From positions 310,001 through 374,000 of the forward strand of contig NZ_BBWV01000002.1 of the NCBI RefSeq assembly GCF_000974785.1: DNA of 64,000 bases, read 5' to 3'. The DNA comes from Flavihumibacter petaseus NBRC 106054. Lineage in GTDB: Bacteria; Bacteroidota; Bacteroidia; Chitinophagales; Chitinophagaceae. The number at the start of each line of letters is the position of its first letter. Position 1 is the first letter of the stretch. Positions 17,737-25,546 of the stretch are shown one piece after another. The notes under the pieces were generated by a model. That model had not been told where the DNA came from and ran no database searches. It saw only the letters and a program-made list of their open reading frames with translations. The position numbers were made by a program, and so were the translations under genes.

Positions 17737-18762
17737 ATGGGTTTTATTGATCAATTGCTCCATACGCCTTCGTATGGGTGGGAAACTATATCCGGAACTT
17801 TACAGCAACCGTCAGCGGGGAAACTTTTCAACGAAGCTGCTTCGAGGATAAATATCTTCAAATCACGCACGAACTGGATCTCTTTATTGTCTGTGCTGAT
17901 GATGTTATGCCTGGTGCCTTTCCTGTACTTCTTCCTGTTTCATTATTTTTCGTGGTGGTACCTGGGCGCCATGCTGTTTTACAGCCTCATCGTAATGGGT
18001 ACCCATGGAACGGTATGGTATCACCGTTACTGTACGCATAAATCCTTTCGTTTCAGCAACCCGGTAACGCGCTTTATAATGCAGCACCTGGTAATTAAAA
18101 CGCTCCCTGAAGAGATTTACGTGGTGTCACATCATGTACATCATGCGAAATCCGATAAGCCCGGTGATCCATACAATGCAAAGGGTGGTTTGCTTTATTG
18201 CATGCTGGCCGAATTCAATCATCAGCGCGTATCTGAAACACTTTCTGAAACAGACCATCGGAAAGCCTCCGCCATGCTTAACCATACCGGCGTTGGATTG
18301 AACAGCTTCCCGCAATATAAAAAATGGGGCTCGCTCACCAGTCCCGCATACACCCTGCTTTCCACTTTGATGAACTGGATCGGCTGGTACACGGTGTTTT
18401 ACCTGCTGGGCGGGCATGGTCTTGCCTGCGCACTGTTCAGCGGCGCAATATTGTGGATGGCGCTGGTACGGGCGTTTAATTACACCGGGCACGCGCATGG
18501 AAAGGAAAAGCATATTGATGGTGTTGATTTTGACCGTTCCAATCTTTCTGTGAACCAAACGAGGCCGGGATTGTTTACAGGCGAATGGCACAACAATCAT
18601 CACCTTTACCCGGGTAGTGCAAGGGCGGGCTTTCTGCCACACCAGGTTGATCTCGCCTGGATCTGTATCTACCTGATGTACAAAACAGGTGCTGTTGCCT
18701 CGTTTCATGATTCAAAGGCGGCCTTCCTTGAAAAATATTACAGCCGGCAAACAGTTAAATGA
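17737..18762 (+). CDS. Acyl-CoA / fatty acid delta-9-type desaturase
   Basis: 341 residues with four or more hydrophobic segments and the three histidine boxes of membrane di-iron desaturases: H90 with HRYCTH (96-101), HHVHH (132-136), and HNNHH near 287-291. The pattern HRYxxH / HxxHH / HNxHH matches the stearoyl-CoA desaturase branch. It introduces a cis double bond using O2 and an electron donor, adjusting membrane fluidity. It stands alone on its strand. The RNA-binding cluster downstream (RRM and cold-shock proteins) makes a shared response to low temperature plausible but unproven. A different desaturase lies at 28770-29858. Confidence 0.9.
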   Translation: MGFIDQLLHTPSYGWETISGTLQQPSAGKLFNEAASRINIFKSRTNWISLLSVLMMLCLVPFLYFFLFHYFSWWYLGAMLFYSLIVMGTHGTVWYHRYCTHKSFRFSNPVTRFIMQHLVIKTLPEEIYVVSHHVHHAKSDKPGDPYNAKGGLLYCMLAEFNHQRVSETLSETDHRKASAMLNHTGVGLNSFPQYKKWGSLTSPAYTLLSTLMNWIGWYTVFYLLGGHGLACALFSGAILWMALVRAFNYTGHAHGKEKHIDGVDFDRSNLSVNQTRPGLFTGEWHNNHHLYPGSARAGFLPHQVDLAWICIYLMYKTGAVASFHDSKAAFLEKYYSRQTVK

Positions 18763-18913
18763 GTATCTTTACATTTGTGAACAACAGTTCTACTGCAAAT
18801 AGTCAGGATCAGTTATAATTTTTACCCGCTCGTCCCCCGTAATTATTTTCCTCCTCTTTACACTTGTCTTAGCTCTCTTGTTACACCTTTTTATTTATCA
18901 AAACAAGTTTGTT

Positions 18914-19183
18914 ATGAACATGTATGTATCGAACCTCGGTTACCAGGTTCAGGAGAATGATTTGCTGAAACTTTTCAGTCAGTATGGAGAAGTGACATCC
19001 GCAAGAGTTATTACGGATCGTGAAACTGGCCGCAGCCGTGGATTTGGATTCGTGGAAATGTCTTCCAATGAAGATGCTAATAAGGCGATGGCAGAACTGA
19101 ACAGCCGTGAACTCGATGGCCGGGCAATTGCGATCAGCGTAGCGCGGGAAAAAGAGAGCCGGGCTCCACGCAATAAATGGTGA
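18914..19183 (+). CDS. RRM-domain RNA-binding protein (first of two)
   Basis: 89 residues, essentially one RNA recognition motif: RNP2 is MYVSNLGY near the start and RNP1 is SRGFGFVEM at about 44-52. A short basic tail (KESRAPRNKW) follows. The start at 18914 places RNP2 at residue 3, as in homologues. Such single-RRM proteins are abundant in Bacteroidota and have been linked there to RNA regulation. A gene-free leader of about 150 bases precedes it (18763-18913), pyrimidine-rich and AT-rich, as expected of a long structured 5' UTR. A strong terminator follows. Confidence 0.92.
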   Translation: MNMYVSNLGYQVQENDLLKLFSQYGEVTSARVITDRETGRSRGFGFVEMSSNEDANKAMAELNSRELDGRAIAISVAREKESRAPRNKW

Positions 19184-19195
19184 TAAATTTTTCAG

Positions 19196-19224
19196 AAGGT
19201 GTCCTTAAAGGGCACCTTTTTTTC
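19196..19224 (+). terminator. Rho-independent terminator after the first RRM gene
   Basis: AAGGTGTCC (19196-19204) pairs with GGGCACCTT (19210-19218), followed by a T-run. It separates the first RRM gene from the cold-shock/RRM pair, although partial read-through is possible. Confidence 0.8.
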
Positions 19225-19240
19225 TAATCCAAACCAGTCT

Positions 19241-19693
19241 ATGTCCAAATCAAGAGACACTTTCAATAAGCGCAACAGGCAATTACAAAAACTTAAGCAA
19301 CGCCAGGATAAACAACTAAAAATGGAAGAGCGGCGGGAAAACACCCCCAAAGGAAAGAAGCTTGAAGATATGCTGGCCTATGTAGACGAGAACGGCAACA
19401 TCAGCAGCACTCCTCCCGACCCGCGTAAAAAGATCGTTGTCCGTTCGGAAGATATATCGATCTCTACGCCAAAAGGCAACGAACGTGATAGCAGCCATAC
19501 CGGCACGGTCCAGTTTTTTAATGAAGAAAAAGGGTTCGGGTTTATTACAGAAAATAAATTCCAGGAAAGAATATTCTTTCACAGTTCGCAATTGGCCGTT
19601 CCTGTGAAACTGAATGATAAAGTGGCATTTGACACGGAGCCCGGCGAACGTGGCCCTGTTGCAGTGGCCATCCGGAAAATTGAATTACCATGA
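19241..19693 (+). CDS. Cold-shock-domain protein with basic N-terminal extension
   Basis: 150 residues. The first 40 are highly charged (SRDTFNKRNRQLQKLKQRQ), probably helical and RNA-binding. A linker follows, and residues about 87-150 are a cold-shock domain: GTVQFFNEEKGFGFI is RNP1-like and ERIFFHSSQL is RNP2-like. Proteins of this layout occur widely in Bacteroidota, which typically lack Hfq. The start is at 19241 because the frame upstream overlaps the terminator. The stop overlaps the following RRM gene by four bases (ATGA), so the two proteins are translationally coupled and probably act on the same RNA targets. Confidence 0.9.
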   Translation: MSKSRDTFNKRNRQLQKLKQRQDKQLKMEERRENTPKGKKLEDMLAYVDENGNISSTPPDPRKKIVVRSEDISISTPKGNERDSSHTGTVQFFNEEKGFGFITENKFQERIFFHSSQLAVPVKLNDKVAFDTEPGERGPVAVAIRKIELP

Positions 19694-19944
19694 ATATTTA
19701 TATCTCCAATTTAAGTACCGCGGTTCGGGAAGCAGATCTGCGGGATCTTTTCTCCCGTTTCGGCCCCCTGCAGTCTGTTAAACTTGCATTAGAAAGCAGC
19801 ACAGGCCACAGCCGTGGATTTGGCTTTGTAGAAATGTCCAGGGAAAACGGCCTGAAGGCCATCCGCAGCCTCCACGGTAAGATCATTGAAGGAAAAGCCA
19901 TTTCCGTGGCAGAATCCATCAAAAGAAACGGCATCTACGGCTGA
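19690..19944 (+). CDS. RRM-domain RNA-binding protein (second)
   Basis: 84 residues, a single RRM: RNP2 MNIYISNLS at the N-terminus and RNP1 SRGFGFVEM near the middle. It lacks the basic tail of the copy at 18914. Its start sits inside the stop of the cold-shock gene. The paralogy to the first RRM protein is evident from the shared SRGFGFVEMS run. It probably acts in post-transcriptional regulation or as an RNA chaperone. Confidence 0.92.
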   Translation: MNIYISNLSTAVREADLRDLFSRFGPLQSVKLALESSTGHSRGFGFVEMSRENGLKAIRSLHGKIIEGKAISVAESIKRNGIYG

Positions 19945-19961
19945 TCACCTGGCCCCGAAGG

Positions 19962-22349
19962 TTATTCGCTCCTCAGGCTTTCCACGGGGTTGCTAAGCGC
20001 CGCCCTGACCGTATGGAAAATCGTTGTCATCAGCGTGATCAGCAGCACCACCAGTGCCGATAATATAAACGGACTCACACTAAGGCCGGTATTGTAAGGA
20101 AAGATCTTCAGCCACTTCGTCATGAAATAGCCCGCCACCGGAAAGGCAATTATGCACGACAAGCCGACAAGGAATACAAAGTTGCGTGACACCAGCGGAA
20201 TGATCTCTCCAACACTTGCCCCCAGCACTTTGCGGATACTGATCTCTTTCTGCCGCTGCTCGGTAGTGAAGGCGATCAGTCCAAGCAAACCGAGACAGGT
20301 GATGAGTATGGTGAGTACGGAGAATACCGTGAAGATCTTGCCGCGCTTCTGGTCAGCCGCATACTGGCTGTCAAAGTCCTGGTCGAGAAAGGTATATTGG
20401 AAGGGAATATCGGGGAAGGTATTCTTCCAGGTTTTTTCAATGCCGGCAACAGTGCCCGGAATATTGCCGCCGCTCAGTTTCATCTGGATCAGGTTGCCAT
20501 TCCGCGTATAAACAAGGATCAGTGGTGCGATCTCGTTGTAAAGGGATTTCTGGTTGAAATCCTTTACCACGCCAATCACTTCGAGGTAGTTGCCTGAGGT
20601 GTCACCAGGGTATTTTACGCGTTTTCCCAGCGCTTCTTCACCCCACCCAAACTCCTTGACCAGCTTTTCATTCACGAGAATGCTGTGCAACGTATCGGCA
20701 ATGCCGGAGAAGTTTCTGCCTTTCGCCATTTTGATGCCCAGGGTCTTCACATAATCTTCATCCACTGAATAAACATCAACACCTTTGTCTGTAAAACCGT
20801 TTTTGGTCTCCACCGAAAACAGGTTGAAGCTGATGCCGCCGCCGGGAATACCGTAAGATGAACTCACCGATTGAACACCCGGGTTCTTCCGCATTTCATT
20901 TTTGAAAGAAATGACGGCACTACGGATATCCCGGTCGATAATAGCCGAAGCGTTCATCACCTTGTCCTTATCAAAGCCGAGATCTTTGCTTCTTAAGTAG
21001 TTCAGTTGTTTATATACTACCCAGGTGCAGATCAGCATGATCATCGAGATGGAGAACTGCAACACCACCAGGGAGCGGCGGAGATTCACATTGCTTGAGC
21101 CTTTGGAGAGGCTTCCCTTCAGTACACTGATCGGATTGAATTTGGAAAGGTAGAAAGCCGGGTAGCTGCCACCAACTATACCGACAAAAAGCACGACGCC
21201 AAGCAGGATCAGGATCGTGTCCGGCCGGAATAATGTCAGGAACGAAATATGCTTGCCGGCAATATTGTTGAACAGGGGCAGGAAGATGGCGATCAGGCCG
21301 ATACTGATCAGCAGGGCAAAGAATGCAGTCAGGGTAGATTCGATCAGGAACTGCATCACCAGCTGAGACTTGTTGGATCCGGTCACTTTCCGGATGCCGA
21401 TTTCTTTTGCCCTGCGGGCGCTACGCGCGGTAGTCAGGTTCATGTAGTTGATGCAGGCAATCAGCAACATAAAAAAAGCAACTGCCGAAAAGATATAGAT
21501 ATAGGACATGCTGCCGAGTTCCTCAGGTTCATTAACGGTAGTGGAATGCAGGTGAATGGTGGTAATGGGTTGCGCTTCGAACCTGATCTTGATATTATAC
21601 TGTTCAAAGATGGACGCGAGGTATTTGTCATACATCGGTTTCATCTTGTGGGTGAATGCAGCTGCCGATGTGCCGGGTTTCAGTAATACGTAGGTGTAAA
21701 AGTCAAAGCTGCCCCAGTTGTTGCCGAAATCAGCTGGCAGGGTCTTCCGGGAAACGAGCACATTGAAAAGGAAATGGGAGTTTCTCGGCACATCTTCCAT
21801 GACGCCGGTTACCTTGTAAACTTTACCATTAATATTCTCCAGCGTTTTGCCCAGGTACCGCTGGTTGTTGCCGAAGAATTTGATGGCAGAAGATTTGGAA
21901 AGTACCAGGGTATTCGGTTCCTGCAGAGCGGTTTTGGGATTGCCTTCGATGAATTTGCACTGGAATACCTTGAATACATTGCTGTCTGCAAAGAACACTT
22001 TTTCCTCGTATAACTTTGTCGCCCCGTTTTTAAACATGGTGCGGCCGCTACCCACAAAGCGGACGGCCTCTTCCACTTCGGGATAGTCGCTGGCCAGTGC
22101 AGGTCCGGCAGGGAAGGGGGCAATGGCCCAGCGCATCGTATCCCGGTCTGCTTCCTTAATAATGGAATTGATGCGGTAGATCCGGTCAGCATTCGGATAG
22201 AATTTATCGAAACTGAGTTCATCCTTGATATAAAAGATCAGGAACATCCCGAAGGTAATGCCGATGGTCAATCCAAGGATGTTGATCAGGCTGTACCATT
22301 TGTCCTTCCGGAAATTGCGGAGTGCTACCAGCAAAAGATTTTTGAACAT
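19962..22349 (-). CDS. MacB/FtsX-type ABC transporter permease (second copy)
   Basis: 795 residues beginning MFKNLLLVALRNFRKDKWYSLINILG. Same layout as the protein at 9913-12309: N-terminal helix, periplasmic MacB-like domain, FtsX helices with EIGIRKVTGS, a second periplasmic domain, and a final FtsX block with EISIRKVLGAS. The two are divergent paralogues. It converges with the RRM gene (17 bases between stops). No ATP-binding partner is encoded beside it, so it would need a shared MacB-like ATPase elsewhere. The substrate is unknown. Confidence 0.88.
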   Translation of the reverse strand: MFKNLLLVALRNFRKDKWYSLINILGLTIGITFGMFLIFYIKDELSFDKFYPNADRIYRINSIIKEADRDTMRWAIAPFPAGPALASDYPEVEEAVRFVGSGRTMFKNGATKLYEEKVFFADSNVFKVFQCKFIEGNPKTALQEPNTLVLSKSSAIKFFGNNQRYLGKTLENINGKVYKVTGVMEDVPRNSHFLFNVLVSRKTLPADFGNNWGSFDFYTYVLLKPGTSAAAFTHKMKPMYDKYLASIFEQYNIKIRFEAQPITTIHLHSTTVNEPEELGSMSYIYIFSAVAFFMLLIACINYMNLTTARSARRAKEIGIRKVTGSNKSQLVMQFLIESTLTAFFALLISIGLIAIFLPLFNNIAGKHISFLTLFRPDTILILLGVVLFVGIVGGSYPAFYLSKFNPISVLKGSLSKGSSNVNLRRSLVVLQFSISMIMLICTWVVYKQLNYLRSKDLGFDKDKVMNASAIIDRDIRSAVISFKNEMRKNPGVQSVSSSYGIPGGGISFNLFSVETKNGFTDKGVDVYSVDEDYVKTLGIKMAKGRNFSGIADTLHSILVNEKLVKEFGWGEEALGKRVKYPGDTSGNYLEVIGVVKDFNQKSLYNEIAPLILVYTRNGNLIQMKLSGGNIPGTVAGIEKTWKNTFPDIPFQYTFLDQDFDSQYAADQKRGKIFTVFSVLTILITCLGLLGLIAFTTEQRQKEISIRKVLGASVGEIIPLVSRNFVFLVGLSCIIAFPVAGYFMTKWLKIFPYNTGLSVSPFILSALVVLLITLMTTIFHTVRAALSNPVESLRSE

Positions 22350-22432
22350 AACGGGCTTTTGTAAGTAAAATCAATATACCTAAAAAAGCCACCGTCCCCT
22401 GTTTAGCAGGGATAGCTGGCAGATCTTCTATT

Positions 22433-22861
22433 TTAACGGTTGCCTTCTGCTTCAGAAAGGAATTCTTCGGGAGTATATACCGGCAACATGGGGATGGCGG
22501 CTCTTTTCAGGGATTTATCCCGGCTGATGAAATAATCGAGTTTATGGTGGATGGCAGTATAATACTGAAGCGCATCTTCGATGTCTCCTATTTTGGAGTG
22601 CAGGGCATTGACCGCTATTTCATGATTGGTGTCAATAACGGTTACATCAGCCAGCAGGGTGAGCAGCAGTTCCTTTGCTTTTGCGTTTCCATACGCTTTT
22701 GTAAGCCAATAGCCGATTATGTGAACAATGGAAGGGGTGATAAATGCCTGCACCTGACCTTTGACCACCAGCTCCAATATTTTCCTGGAAAGCGGAAATG
22801 CGTCTCTTTTCAGCGTAAGATCCAGCAGGATGTTGGCATCCAGGAATGCTTTAGAAGCCAT
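22433..22861 (-). CDS. PIN-domain ribonuclease toxin (VapC-like)
   Basis: 142 residues. It begins MASKAFLDANILLDLTLKR, with the first conserved acidic residue of the PIN fold in FLDAN. Further acidic positions are in KIGDIEDALQYYTA and in the final YFISRDKSL segment. PIN toxins cleave tRNA or rRNA and are held by a partner antitoxin. The start overlaps the end of the upstream small gene by 11 bases, the usual antitoxin-toxin coupling. Activity cannot be judged, but all expected acidic residues appear present. Confidence 0.82.
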   Translation of the reverse strand: MASKAFLDANILLDLTLKRDAFPLSRKILELVVKGQVQAFITPSIVHIIGYWLTKAYGNAKAKELLLTLLADVTVIDTNHEIAVNALHSKIGDIEDALQYYTAIHHKLDYFISRDKSLKRAAIPMLPVYTPEEFLSEAEGNR

Positions 22862-23093
22862 ATTTTTCGGATTGCTCCTGGTAAAAAAGGTCTTTGAGAT
22901 CGGCCTTTGGTGCGATGTCAGGCCGCTCCAGCTTATCTACCAGCTGGAGAATATTTTTTCTCCTGGAAGGACGGGCAACCGTTCTGAAGTGGTTTTCCAC
23001 CAGTTCAGAAACACTGACGCCTTTGATGGCTGCGTAAGACTTGATCGCTTCCAGTAATACCTCGTCCACTGTTATGTTTAATCTTACTTTCAA
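22851..23093 (-). CDS. Antitoxin of the PIN toxin pair
   Basis: 80 residues from a TTG at 23093 (LKVRLNITVDEVLLEAIKSYAA). A beta strand followed by helices is typical of ribbon-helix-helix antitoxins, with DUF6364-like character. A longer ATG start at 23129 would add 12 residues, but those codons cover a palindrome and a -7 promoter box, so I prefer the shorter start. That would give a very short or absent leader. The C-terminal DLKDLFYQEQSEKYGF is probably the toxin-neutralising part. It overlaps the toxin gene. Confidence 0.72.
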   Translation of the reverse strand: MKVRLNITVDEVLLEAIKSYAAIKGVSVSELVENHFRTVARPSRRKNILQLVDKLERPDIAPKADLKDLFYQEQSEKYGF

Positions 23094-23097
23094 TTCC

Positions 23098-23126
23098 CAA
23101 AGATACGCATATTCTGTAAATATGCG
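23098..23126 (-). promoter_or_regulatory. Toxin-antitoxin promoter with overlapping operator
   Basis: On the minus strand the -7 box TATCTTTG (23105-23098) is immediately preceded by the perfect inverted repeat CGCATAT-N7-ATATGCG (23106-23126). Dimeric antitoxins bind such sites to repress their own operon; autoregulation is inferred. Confidence 0.6.
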
Positions 23127-23239
23127 CATAACCCAGAAAAAATGGTGGAATAACGGATTTTTTAATCTCCGGGCTGATGCAATCCTTTAACACCCCATTT
23201 ACAGTTTTCTACAGAATTGCTACAGAACCCCATGTCACT

Positions 23240-23262
23240 TTTGGTTGATCAATCAAACCAAA
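23240..23262 (+). promoter_or_regulatory. Inverted repeat just upstream of the HtrA-like gene
   Basis: TTTGGTT-N9-AACCAAA with TTGATCAA at its centre ends nine bases before the ATG at 23272. It overlaps a possible -7 box (CACTTTTG). It could be an operator for a stress regulator; no known consensus is recognised. Confidence 0.4.
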
Positions 23263-23271
23263 TAAAAAGAA

Positions 23272-24786
23272 ATGACACTTCAGAAAGCCTTAACAACAAC
23301 CCTGGTGCTGGGTGGCCTCGCCACCGGCAGCGTCTGGGCCTATAAACACTACCGGCACGAAGATTTTTTTGCCGGCAATCAAAACAGTAAATCCCTTTTT
23401 GAAAACGCGAAGTATACCGATAGCAACGGCAGCACTGTGGCTACCCCCATGGTGGACTTTGAAAAGGCAGCCACCAAGGCCAGTCCTGCCGTCGTCCACA
23501 TCAAAACGGTGATGCGTGCCCAGCGTGGCGCCACGGCACAGATTCCTGACCAGTTGCGGGATTTCTTCGGTGATGGATTCGGTGATGAATTCGGGGGTGG
23601 CGGTTCCCGCCAGGCGCCGGCACAGCGCGCGTCCGGTTCCGGTGTGCTCATCACTGCAGATGGATATATTGTTACCAACAACCACGTGGTGGCTGATGCC
23701 ACTGAGCTCACCGTAACGCTCAACAATAAAAAAGATTTCAGGGCTAAGGTTGTGGGAACTGACCCCAGCACCGACCTGGCCGTTATCAAAATAGAAGGAA
23801 AAGATCTTCCTTACCTGCGCTTCACCAATTCTGATGATGTGCACCTGGGGCAGTGGGTGCTGGCTATCGGCTATCCCCTGAATCTTGAAACAACCGTTAC
23901 TTCAGGTATCGTCAGTGCCAAAGCACGCAATATCGGGATCAACAGCCGCAACAGCAGGGCTGCGATCGAATCCTTTATCCAGACCGATGCGGCCGTTAAC
24001 CCCGGTAACAGCGGCGGCGCCCTGGTGAACACCGAAGGTGACCTGATCGGCATCAACAGTGCCATTGCTTCACCCACGGGTTCCTATGCAGGTTACGCTT
24101 ATGCGATCCCTTCCAACCTCGCCCAGCGCGTGGCCAATGATATCATCAAATATGGCAGTGCGAAAAGAGCCTATCTCGGCATCTCCTTCCCGAATGATCA
24201 ACTGAGTGAAGAGGAGCGCACGAAGAATAATATTAAGGAAGGAAAAGGCGTGTACGTCATGGAAGTTGCGGGCGGTAGTGCTGCTGCTGAAGCGGGTATC
24301 AGGAAAGGTGACTTCATCACCGCACTGAATGGCGCCGAGATCAACAGCGGTACAGAACTGATGGGCAAGGTCGGTGCCTTGCGTCCCGGTGATAAGATCG
24401 ACATCACGTATAGCCGCGACAATGCAGAGAAGACTGTCACAGCAACCCTGAAAGGCAATGCCGGCGCATATGCTGCATCCGAAGGCAAAGCGCCTTCTGC
24501 CAACCAGCTTGGTGCCACTTTTGAAAACCTGGGCGCAGATGATGCTGCACAGCTGAACCTGCGTGCCGGTGTGGTGGTGAAAGACCTGGGAGACGGCATC
24601 CTTTCCGACCAGACCAGGATCCGCGAAGGATTCATCATCACCAAGGTCAACGGCCGCAGTGTTGGTTCCGTGGAGCAGCTGAATGAAGCCCTGCAGCGTT
24701 CCGGCAACAGCGCGCTCATAACGGGGGTGTACCCGAATAATCCCCGGGAAGAATATCAATATGCCCTCAACGATTTGAACAGGTAA
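23272..24786 (+). CDS. HtrA/Deg-type periplasmic serine protease
   Basis: 504 residues with an N-terminal signal/anchor (LTTTLVLGGLATGSVWA). The trypsin-like domain shows all three catalytic residues: His138 in TNNHVV, Asp168 in STDLAV and Ser247 in GNSGGAL. Two PDZ domains follow (about 290-390 and 415-500). A low-complexity Gly/Phe-rich loop (residues 97-112) corresponds to the LA loop. The enzyme degrades or refolds damaged envelope proteins. The two-component system that follows after a terminator may regulate envelope stress. An inverted repeat lies just upstream. Confidence 0.93.
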   Translation: MTLQKALTTTLVLGGLATGSVWAYKHYRHEDFFAGNQNSKSLFENAKYTDSNGSTVATPMVDFEKAATKASPAVVHIKTVMRAQRGATAQIPDQLRDFFGDGFGDEFGGGGSRQAPAQRASGSGVLITADGYIVTNNHVVADATELTVTLNNKKDFRAKVVGTDPSTDLAVIKIEGKDLPYLRFTNSDDVHLGQWVLAIGYPLNLETTVTSGIVSAKARNIGINSRNSRAAIESFIQTDAAVNPGNSGGALVNTEGDLIGINSAIASPTGSYAGYAYAIPSNLAQRVANDIIKYGSAKRAYLGISFPNDQLSEEERTKNNIKEGKGVYVMEVAGGSAAAEAGIRKGDFITALNGAEINSGTELMGKVGALRPGDKIDITYSRDNAEKTVTATLKGNAGAYAASEGKAPSANQLGATFENLGADDAAQLNLRAGVVVKDLGDGILSDQTRIREGFIITKVNGRSVGSVEQLNEALQRSGNSALITGVYPNNPREEYQYALNDLNR

Positions 24787-24813
24787 GGTTTTTTAGTGGA
24801 GAGGTTTGGTTCC

Positions 24814-24840
24814 GCCCGCCCGGTAAGGGCGGGCTTTTTT
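24814..24840 (+). terminator. Strong rho-independent terminator after the HtrA-like gene
   Basis: GCCCGCCC (24814-24821) pairs perfectly with GGGCGGGC (24827-24834) around a five-base loop, followed by TTTTTT. It separates the protease from the two-component genes. Confidence 0.92.
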
Positions 24841-24859
24841 GTCAGTATATTTGAAACAC

Positions 24860-25537
24860 ATGAAAATACTGGTGATTGAAGACGAGAAAGGGTTGCGCGA
24901 ATCCATCCAGCAATACCTGGATTACCAGGGATACGTATGCGAAACAGCCGACAATTTCCTGTCAGCAAAAGAAAAGATCAGTGCATTCAGTTACGATTGC
25001 ATCGTGGTGGATATCGGCCTGCCATATGGCAGCGGGCTCGACCTCGTGCGGGAGCTCAAACACATGGAATCTGAAGCGGGGATCATCATCATTTCGGCAA
25101 AGAATTCGCTGGATGATAAACTGACAGGGCTGGAGCTGGGGTCAGATGACTACATCACCAAACCCTTTCATCTTTCGGAACTGAATGCACGGATCAATGC
25201 CGTTTTGCGTCGCCGTAATTTCGGCGGAAATAAGGCCATAAGTTTTAACGAGATCAGGCTTTTTCCCGATGCGAAGCGCGTCACGGTCAACGAGAAAGTG
25301 CTCGACCTGACGGAAAAAGAATACCGGCTTTTGGAATATTTCCTGGTGAACCAGCGGCGTGCGCTTACCAAGCAGGCGATCGCCTCGCATGTTTGGGGTG
25401 ACGAGTATGACTACCTGAATAATTATGATTTTATCTACACCCACATCAAAAACCTGCGTAAGAAGCTGGTGGATGCTGGTGGTTCGGATTATATCAAAAC
25501 CGTGTACGGTTCAGGGTATCGTTTTACTGACAACTAA
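24860..25537 (+). CDS. OmpR-family response regulator
   Basis: 225 residues from the ATG at 24860 (MKILVIEDE). The receiver domain has acidic pocket E7/D8, the phosphorylated Asp51 in VVDIGLP, and Lys near 101 in ITKPF. The C-terminal winged helix (LTEKEYRLLEYFL to YIKTVYGSGYRF) binds DNA. The partner histidine kinase begins 10 bases after its stop, forming an operon. The frame extends upstream to 24839, but that part overlaps the terminator T-run. Targets are unknown; the neighbouring HtrA gene is a candidate. Confidence 0.93.
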   Translation: MKILVIEDEKGLRESIQQYLDYQGYVCETADNFLSAKEKISAFSYDCIVVDIGLPYGSGLDLVRELKHMESEAGIIIISAKNSLDDKLTGLELGSDDYITKPFHLSELNARINAVLRRRNFGGNKAISFNEIRLFPDAKRVTVNEKVLDLTEKEYRLLEYFLVNQRRALTKQAIASHVWGDEYDYLNNYDFIYTHIKNLRKKLVDAGGSDYIKTVYGSGYRFTDN

Positions 25538-25546
25538 AATAGGAAC

